Assembly (NCBI GenBank): GCA_944325305.1
Contig: CALUZO010000010.1
Span: 62,001-126,000, forward strand
Origin: an uncultured Rikenellaceae bacterium
Lineage (GTDB): Bacteria; Bacteroidota; Bacteroidia; Bacteroidales; Rikenellaceae
DNA: 64,000 nt
Direction: 5' to 3'
Shown: positions 59,594 through 64,000 of the stretch, piece by piece
How the letters are laid out: the number at the start of each line of letters is the position of its first letter
Position numbering within the stretch: the stretch's first letter is position 1
Made by a program: the position numbers and the translations under genes
The notes under the pieces: model-generated
Seen by the model: only the letters and a program-made list of their open reading frames with translations
Told to the model about the DNA's origin: nothing
Database searches by the model: none

Positions 59594-60565
59594 ATGAAAA
59601 AATTATCATTCATTCTGACTCTATGCGGCCTTTTGACGGTTAGCACAGGTCTCGCAAAAACCCCCGAGACGATAACGGCCAGTCCGACAATTGCCACCAA
59701 GGAATTTCCCGACATCGCCAGATTCGACTCCATCGCCAATTACGGCGACATCGACATCAACCTGAGGCAAAGCACCGACAGTTCCACCACCATAAGCCTT
59801 TCCGGCGCATCAAACCTTTTGGAATTCGTCAAGGTCAAAAACAATGACAATACCCTCGAAGTAAGGTTCGAAACACCGCGACACGCAATCGTCGAAGACA
59901 ACGACAAATTGCAACTGAATGTAACCTGTCCCAACATAGGCAAAGTCAACGTAGCCGGAAGCGGAGACATAAACATGTACGGTATCGTAAACGTACAATC
60001 GTTCATTGCCGACATCTCCGGAAGCGGAGATTTCAACTGCGAAAGGATAACATGCCCAAACACCATGACCATTACCCTCTCCGGCAGCGGATATGGCCAG
60101 GTCGACAATCTGCAATGTTCGACATTCAATTTCACGAACACCGGAAGCGGTGAAATCGAGATAGGCGTACTCGAGGCTCCGACAGCCAACATCCATCTGG
60201 AAGGGAGCGGCGACTTCGATTGCGATACTATGATAAGCCAGGATATAGCGGCCACTACGCTCCAAAGCGGGGATATAGACATCGAAAACCTCTCAGTTGA
60301 GACCATAATAGCGTTCACGAAAGGATCGGGATCGATAACTCTAAACGGCGAAGCAATAAATGCAGACCTCGAAACTGCCGGCGCGGGAGGTATTTCGGCA
60401 ATAGGCTTGAAAACCGTGTCGGTCGAAGCTCGTTCAGGAGGCAGCGGCGATATCACCTGCTATGCCTTAAAAAGCATAAATGCCCAGACGTCTGGCAGCG
60501 GGACCATCATGTATAGCGGCAATCCAATGCAGACACAAACCGAAGGCAGGATAAAAACGCAATAG
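59594..60565 (+). CDS. Exported head-GIN domain (DUF2807) beta-helix protein
   Basis: This 323-residue exported protein has a signal peptide (KKLSFILTLCGLLTVSTGLA). The mature part is the head-GIN/DUF2807 type often labelled putative autotransporter adhesin. It starts with FDSIANYGDIDINLRQS, then runs as repeated short strands each bearing a Gly-Ser-Gly turn (AGSGDINMYG, SGSGDFNCERI, SGSGYGQVDNL, TGSGEIEIG, EGSGDFDCDT, KGSGSITLNG, GGSGDITCYA, SGSGTIMYSG), a right-handed beta-helix pattern. Its role is unknown; surface or periplasmic binding is an inference. It carries scattered cysteines, unusual for an exported repeat protein. Confidence 0.88.
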   Translation: MKKLSFILTLCGLLTVSTGLAKTPETITASPTIATKEFPDIARFDSIANYGDIDINLRQSTDSSTTISLSGASNLLEFVKVKNNDNTLEVRFETPRHAIVEDNDKLQLNVTCPNIGKVNVAGSGDINMYGIVNVQSFIADISGSGDFNCERITCPNTMTITLSGSGYGQVDNLQCSTFNFTNTGSGEIEIGVLEAPTANIHLEGSGDFDCDTMISQDIAATTLQSGDIDIENLSVETIIAFTKGSGSITLNGEAINADLETAGAGGISAIGLKTVSVEARSGGSGDITCYALKSINAQTSGSGTIMYSGNPMQTQTEGRIKTQ

Positions 60566-60601
60566 CACCTCACTGTCTGACGACTACATTACGTCCGTCC
60601 C

Positions 60602-60662
60602 AAATATATGCCGGGAAGGTTAGGATACGGATTCGTACTCTAACCTTCCCGGCATATATTTT
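60602..60662 (+). terminator. Long hairpin terminator after the DUF2807 gene
   Basis: ATATATGCCGGGAAGGTTAG (about 60604-60623) pairs with CTAACCTTCCCGGCATATAT (about 60640-60659). A further imperfect stem lies in the loop, and TTTT follows. Confidence 0.85.
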
Positions 60663-60675
60663 ACACTAATTTTCC

Positions 60676-60683
60676 TATATTTG
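60676..60683 (+). promoter_or_regulatory. Upstream -7 box before the HTH-lipocalin gene
   Basis: TATATTTG matches TAnnTTTG exactly. A transcript from here would pass through two tiny frames (60692, 6 codons; 60729-60782, 17 codons) and the repeat block before reaching the ATG at 60839. Confidence 0.4.
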
Positions 60684-60747
60684 TTATAAGCATGAATATT
60701 AAACGGGCCTGAATACTCTTGAAACAACATGGATACACGAAATTCAA

Positions 60748-60790
60748 ATGGCGGTAAAATGACGGCTCAAGTGACGGTTTAATGTCGCCC
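60748..60790 (+). repeat. Four helically phased TGRCGG-type direct repeats (probable operator)
   Basis: TGGCGG (60749), TGACGG (60760), TGACGG (60772) and TGTCGC (60783) start 11, 12 and 11 bp apart. The wider units AATGGCGGTAA, AATGACGGCTCA, AGTGACGGTTTA and AATGTCGCCCTA share a pattern. They lie directly upstream of the TTTG element at 60797, on one face of the helix. Binding by the HTH protein encoded downstream is inference. Confidence 0.6.
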
Positions 60791-60796
60791 TATTTT

Positions 60797-60828
60797 TTTG
60801 TTTATGATCTAAATTAATTATATTCTTG
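60797..60828 (+). promoter_or_regulatory. Promoter for the HTH-lipocalin gene
   Basis: TTTG (60797-60800), a 20-nt spacer and TATTCTTG (60821-60828, one mismatch) lie 10 nt before the ATG at 60839, immediately after the phased repeats. Confidence 0.6.
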
Positions 60829-60838
60829 TATAAGCGAA

Positions 60839-61546
60839 GTGATGAAACAGCCGGAGTTAGGAAATAAGGTTTTGGAACTGAGACAGAGTTTGGGACTTAC
60901 CCAGGCCGAATTGGCTGAAAGGTCTAACGTCAGCCTTCGGACCATTCAACGAGTCGAAGCTTTGGAAGTAACTCCAAGAGGTTACACAATCAAGGCAATC
61001 TTCGAAAGTCTCGGGTATTCGCCCAGACAACTGGCAAAAAAGAATGCCAAAACAGGCACCCGTACCAACTGGAAAAAACGAATCGACGACTTGTTTACAC
61101 ATATACGAGAATTGTTTAATTTAAAAACCAACGCCATGAAAAAGCTATCGATTCTCACTTTTGCAGTAGCGCTTTTTGCTGGATTATTTTTTGTAAATTT
61201 ATCCTCCAACGCTCAGAATGCCTCTATTTTAGGGACATGGAAGTTAGTAGAACAGAACGGCAAGTCATTGCCAAAGGGTTATTCCCAGATAAAATATATA
61301 ACCCCCTCACGTTACATATGGACCCTGACCGACGCGAAGGGTAACATACTGAACGGTGCAGGTGGAACATACGAGATCAAAGGCAATACCTTCAAGGGAC
61401 GTGCAGATATGGTTATGCCAAGAATGAAAAACTTCTATAAATATAACACCAAATGGGAGATCAACATCTATAATAATAAAATATTGGTTCAAAAAGGAAA
61501 AATGCGAGATGAGGAAGTGGTCGAGGTATGGGAAAGGATAGATTGA
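60839..61546 (+). CDS. XRE-type helix-turn-helix / membrane segment / lipocalin-like fusion protein
   Basis: This 235-residue protein joins parts that normally work in different compartments. Residues ~8-60 are an XRE helix-turn-helix (VLELRQSLGLTQAELAERSN, VSLRTIQRVEALEVTPRGYT). Residues ~70-99 are basic. Residues ~103-122 are a hydrophobic helix (LSILTFAVALFAGLFFVNL). Residues ~128-235 resemble a small lipocalin-like domain of the DUF4488 kind (SILGTWKLVEQNG at the start). The full protein would be a one-pass membrane regulator with its sensor in the periplasm. An internal ATG at 61136 begins a perfect signal peptide after A/T-rich sequence, so a separate secreted lipocalin may also be made. 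The fusion frame is intact. Confidence 0.82.
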   Translation: MMKQPELGNKVLELRQSLGLTQAELAERSNVSLRTIQRVEALEVTPRGYTIKAIFESLGYSPRQLAKKNAKTGTRTNWKKRIDDLFTHIRELFNLKTNAMKKLSILTFAVALFAGLFFVNLSSNAQNASILGTWKLVEQNGKSLPKGYSQIKYITPSRYIWTLTDAKGNILNGAGGTYEIKGNTFKGRADMVMPRMKNFYKYNTKWEINIYNNKILVQKGKMRDEEVVEVWERID

Positions 61547-61580
61547 AAAGAATTGGGAAAGTATATACAGAAAAGAATAA

Positions 61581-61610
61581 AAAAAGCCCCCGTAAAGGGG
61601 GCTTTTTTTT
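61581..61610 (+). terminator. Terminator of the HTH-lipocalin gene
   Basis: AAAAAGCCCCC and GGGGGCTTTTTTTT arms with a 5-nt loop lie 35 nt past the stop. Confidence 0.92.
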
Positions 61611-61683
61611 GTCGATGGAATTCTTTACCTTAGCCAGGTGAAAACCACCGAGATAAAGCCTAACCGCAATCCGGAGGTAAAAA

Positions 61684-62163
61684 ATGGAAACAATGGAAAG
61701 GATCGCGTTATTTCCTGGATCTTTCGATCCCTTCACGAAAGGGCATAAATCAATAGTAGATCAGGGACTTACCATATTCGACAAAATAGTCGTGGGCATA
61801 GGTGCAAACTCGGCAAAGCACGGTCTGCTGACTGTCGAAAACAGAGTAAGGCTCGTCTCCGACATATACAAAGACAATCCTAAGGTCGAAGCGGTGGCAT
61901 ACCATAAACTGACCGGCGATTTCTGCCGCGAGATAGGCTCACGTTTCCTTCTGCGCGGCATGCGAAACACCGTAGACTACGAATACGAGCGGAGCATGAT
62001 GCTGGTAAACCAGAAACTATACCCGGAAATAACAACCGTCCTGCTGTTTACGCCACCCGAATTCGTGGCGATATCCTCCAGCATGATACGCGAACTCGTC
62101 TCGTTCGGCCACGACACCACCGAACTCATGCCTGAACATATAGACATTAAAAACTACCTCTAA
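61684..62163 (+). CDS. coaD: Phosphopantetheine adenylyltransferase
   Basis: CoaD makes dephospho-CoA from 4'-phosphopantetheine and ATP, the penultimate CoA step. The 159-residue nucleotidyltransferase has the T/HxGH-type motif FPGSFDPFTKGHKSI, the RGMRNTVDYEYE substrate loop and the ISSSMIREL motif (ISSTxxR type). The length is standard. It is the first gene of a tight coaD-lpxD-ruvC operon, with 13 nt before lpxD. The start may be 61684 or the second ATG at 61693. Confidence 0.97.
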   Translation: METMERIALFPGSFDPFTKGHKSIVDQGLTIFDKIVVGIGANSAKHGLLTVENRVRLVSDIYKDNPKVEAVAYHKLTGDFCREIGSRFLLRGMRNTVDYEYERSMMLVNQKLYPEITTVLLFTPPEFVAISSSMIRELVSFGHDTTELMPEHIDIKNYL

Positions 62164-62176
62164 ACCCATAAATGAT

Positions 62177-63217
62177 ATGGAATTTACAGCAGAAATGATA
62201 GCCGGTTTCCTCGGCGGCGAGATTGTAGGTAATCCGCAGAGCAGTGTGAATACTATCGCCAAGATAGAAGAAGGCTTTCCGGGAGCTCTCTCGTTCCTTG
62301 CCAACCCAAAGTACGAACATTTCATTTATGACTCGAACTCTTCCATCATAATAGTAAACAGGAGTTTCGAACCGAAGCATGCGGTCAAAGCGACAATGAT
62401 CAAGGTCGACGACGCATACGGATGCTTCGCTAAACTGCTTGCACTCTACGAAGCAAACAAACCGCAAAAAAAAGGCATCAGCGACAAAGCCTCGATCAGC
62501 GCATCGGCAAGATACGGCGAAGAGTGCTACATAGGCGATTTCGCCTTCATCGGCGACGGAGTAAAAATCGGCGACAACTGCAAGATATATCCGCAAGTAT
62601 ACGTGGGTGACCAGGTGAAAATCGGGAACAACGTCACGCTGTTCCCGGGGGTGTGCATATACGAAGGCTGCGTCATAGGAAACAACGTCGTTATCAACGC
62701 CGGGACTGTGATCGGTGCCGACGGATTCGGCTGGGCTCCGGGCGCAGACGGCAAATATAGCCGCATCCCCCAACTCGGCAATGTCGTGATAGAAGACAAT
62801 GTCGACATAGGCGCCAACACATGCGTCGACCGTGCTACCATGGGCTCGACAATAATAAGACAAGGTGTTAAGCTCGACAACCTCATACAGATCGGCCATA
62901 ATGTAACGGTAGGCGACAATACCGTCATAGCCGCACAGACAGGTATAGCCGGCTCGGCTCACGTGGGACGCAACTGCATGCTCGGAGGCAACGTAGGATT
63001 GGCCGGACATATCACCATAACCGACGGCGTCCAATTCGGAGCGAAATCCGGGGTACCGAAAAGCATAACAGAACCCGGTCTCTACATGGGCTACCCTTCG
63101 ATGCCGATTTCGAAATTCAACCGGGTCACGGCCATCTACCGCAATCTGCCCGAATTGGCTTTAGAGGTCCGCGAACTTAAAAAGCAGCTGGCAGAACTGC
63201 TTGCCGAAAAAAAATAA
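62177..63217 (+). CDS. lpxD: UDP-3-O-(3-hydroxyacyl)glucosamine N-acyltransferase
   Basis: LpxD adds the second hydroxyacyl chain in lipid A synthesis, after LpxC. The 346-residue protein (E. coli 341) has the N-terminal uridine-binding domain ([28 protein letters not shown]), then left-handed beta-helix repeats ([19 protein letters not shown] and onward). [19 protein letters not shown] and [15 protein letters not shown] carry the active-site His region. A C-terminal helix follows ([16 protein letters not shown]). It sits with coaD and ruvC, away from lpxC/fabZ-lpxA at 6.6-8.8 kb. Confidence 0.97.
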   Translation: MEFTAEMIAGFLGGEIVGNPQSSVNTIAKIEEGFPGALSFLANPKYEHFIYDSNSSIIIVNRSFEPKHAVKATMIKVDDAYGCFAKLLALYEANKPQKKGISDKASISASARYGEECYIGDFAFIGDGVKIGDNCKIYPQVYVGDQVKIGNNVTLFPGVCIYEGCVIGNNVVINAGTVIGADGFGWAPGADGKYSRIPQLGNVVIEDNVDIGANTCVDRATMGSTIIRQGVKLDNLIQIGHNVTVGDNTVIAAQTGIAGSAHVGRNCMLGGNVGLAGHITITDGVQFGAKSGVPKSITEPGLYMGYPSMPISKFNRVTAIYRNLPELALEVRELKKQLAELLAEKK

Positions 63218-63225
63218 ATCTCCGT

Positions 63226-63876
63226 ATGCAAAACAAGCCGGTAAAACCAACGGCCCCGAAAATCATAATGGGCATCGACCCCGGCACTAACTATACGGGT
63301 TATGGCATTCTGGAGGTTCGTGGAAATGCTCCCAGATGTCTGGTTCTCGGTTACATACAGCTGGTAAAGCTGAAAGATCCGTATGCAAAACTCAAGCGCA
63401 TATTCGAGCGTGTCGGAATGCTGATAGATGAATACTCACCGGACGAAGTGGCTCTCGAATCGCCGTTTTTCGGGGAGAACGTGCAGAGCATGCTCAAACT
63501 CGGGAGGGCACAGGGAGTAGCCATGGCGGCAGCGTTGACACGCGGAGTGCCGGTATTCGAATATGCTCCGAGACGCATCAAACAGTCCATAACAGGCAGC
63601 GGCGCAGCATCCAAAGAGCAAGTGGCCGCAATGTTGCAGAGAATGCTCAATGTCAAATATTCGCTGAAAAAACTCGATGCGACAGATGGCCTTGCCGTCG
63701 CGCTGTGCCATTATTTCGAAAGTTCTTCGGTAATAAATGCAGCATCGGAGAGCGGACGTAAGAGTGCTCTCGGCGGCGGTCTCAAATCCTCTTCGCGTGG
63801 AGGCAGCCGTTCATGGGAGGACTTCTTGGCCAAAAATCCGGAGCGGGAGCTGAAACCTACAAGAAAAAAAACATAG
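63226..63876 (+). CDS. ruvC: Crossover junction endodeoxyribonuclease RuvC
   Basis: RuvC cuts Holliday junctions in concert with RuvAB. The 216-residue protein has the RNase H-like catalytic carboxylates: [13 protein letters not shown] (Asp), [16 protein letters not shown] (Glu), and [15 protein letters not shown] (two Asp). [18 protein letters not shown] is the conserved DNA-contact segment. It exceeds the E. coli length (173) by a basic Gly/Ser/Lys-rich tail of about 40 residues ([21 protein letters not shown]), as in other Bacteroidota. It is the last gene of the operon, 8 nt after lpxD. Confidence 0.97.
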   Translation: MQNKPVKPTAPKIIMGIDPGTNYTGYGILEVRGNAPRCLVLGYIQLVKLKDPYAKLKRIFERVGMLIDEYSPDEVALESPFFGENVQSMLKLGRAQGVAMAAALTRGVPVFEYAPRRIKQSITGSGAASKEQVAAMLQRMLNVKYSLKKLDATDGLAVALCHYFESSSVINAASESGRKSALGGGLKSSSRGGSRSWEDFLAKNPERELKPTRKKT

Positions 63877-64000
63877 GAAAGATCCGATTCGGGCGATGAC
63901 GTGATCCTAATCAATAATTACTGACACTGACCGTGCTCGCCGATATAAAGGATTGCCACAAAAATCACCTGTTTCGCATCATACAAAAAAAGAGAGACCG

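Noticed and set aside
60748..60790. Tandem repeats considered as a CRISPR or minisatellite
   Set aside because: Units are only 11-12 bp, imperfect and limited to four copies, with no spacers or cas genes. A promoter-proximal operator fits better.

Overview
The window looks like chromosomal DNA from a member of the Bacteroidota, most likely Bacteroidales and plausibly an Alistipes-like Rikenellaceae; the genus is inference. The evidence is a fused LpxC/FabZ protein, many upstream TAnnTTTG boxes (some with a TTTG element 19-20 nt further upstream) in place of sigma-70 promoters, A/T-rich translation starts without Shine-Dalgarno sequences, a eukaryote-like IleRS, and lineage-typical families (DUF4954, DUF5106, head-GIN DUF2807, DUF5018-like domains, a degenerate DksA-like protein). 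No tRNA, rRNA, CRISPR array, IS element, prophage or plasmid gene was found. The region is mostly core genome with accessory genes between.

Layout. 1-1.3 kb: 3' part of a SulP transporter. 1.6-6.4 kb (minus): rimP-nusA-infB, with a promoter and a GNRA-capped hairpin in its leader. 6.6-8.8 kb (minus): lpxC/fabZ-lpxA, divergent from a TonB-like protein. 9.7-11.7 kb: two small genes and a gene-poor stretch. 11.7-15.9 kb (minus): a glycosyltransferase, a secreted GH31 enzyme, a 2x[4Fe-4S] ferredoxin and serS. 16-22.8 kb (plus): glutamine cyclotransferase, metH, metF and an M20 amidohydrolase. 22.9-25.4 kb: a small unknown protein, a PPi-type phosphofructokinase and a DUF975 protein. 25.5-30.9 kb (mostly minus): an RNase D-like exonuclease, recQ, a mini winged-helix protein, yjbQ (plus) and gcvT. 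31-38 kb (plus): a DUF5106 lipoprotein, a GH43 lipoprotein, ileS and a DksA-like gene. 38.6-43.9 kb: rnhA, a secreted esterase, folD, ffh and methylmalonyl-CoA epimerase. 44-47.1 kb (plus): a cysteine-less thioredoxin-fold protein, meaB, a lipoprotein and a peroxiredoxin. 47.2-51.3 kb (minus): asnS-rpoN-PAP2-DUF456. 51.5-55.4 kb (plus): DUF4954, a catalytically dead LacZ-like protein and rlmH. 55.4-57.8 kb (minus): a CDF transporter, an orphan leader, ruvX-def. 57.9-63.9 kb (plus): glyS, a DUF2807 protein, an HTH-membrane-lipocalin fusion, and coaD-lpxD-ruvC.

Functional themes are translation (infB, nusA, rimP, four aminoacyl-tRNA synthetases, def, rlmH, ffh), lipid A synthesis (lpxA, lpxC/fabZ, a separated lpxD), one-carbon and B12 metabolism (metH, metF, folD, gcvT, mce, meaB), DNA repair (recQ, ruvC, ruvX, rnhA) and isolated secreted carbohydrate-active enzymes lacking SusC/SusD partners.

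The least explained features are: (i) the HTH-membrane-lipocalin gene at 60839-61546, with a signal-peptide-like internal start and four helically phased TGRCGG-type repeats just upstream of its promoter; (ii) the secreted LacZ-like pseudoenzyme cotranscribed with rlmH; (iii) a set of promoters lying 5-8 nt from the start codon, implying near-leaderless mRNAs, mostly for nucleic-acid enzymes; and (iv) an orphan structured leader with a 43-codon ORF at 56.4-56.65 kb.
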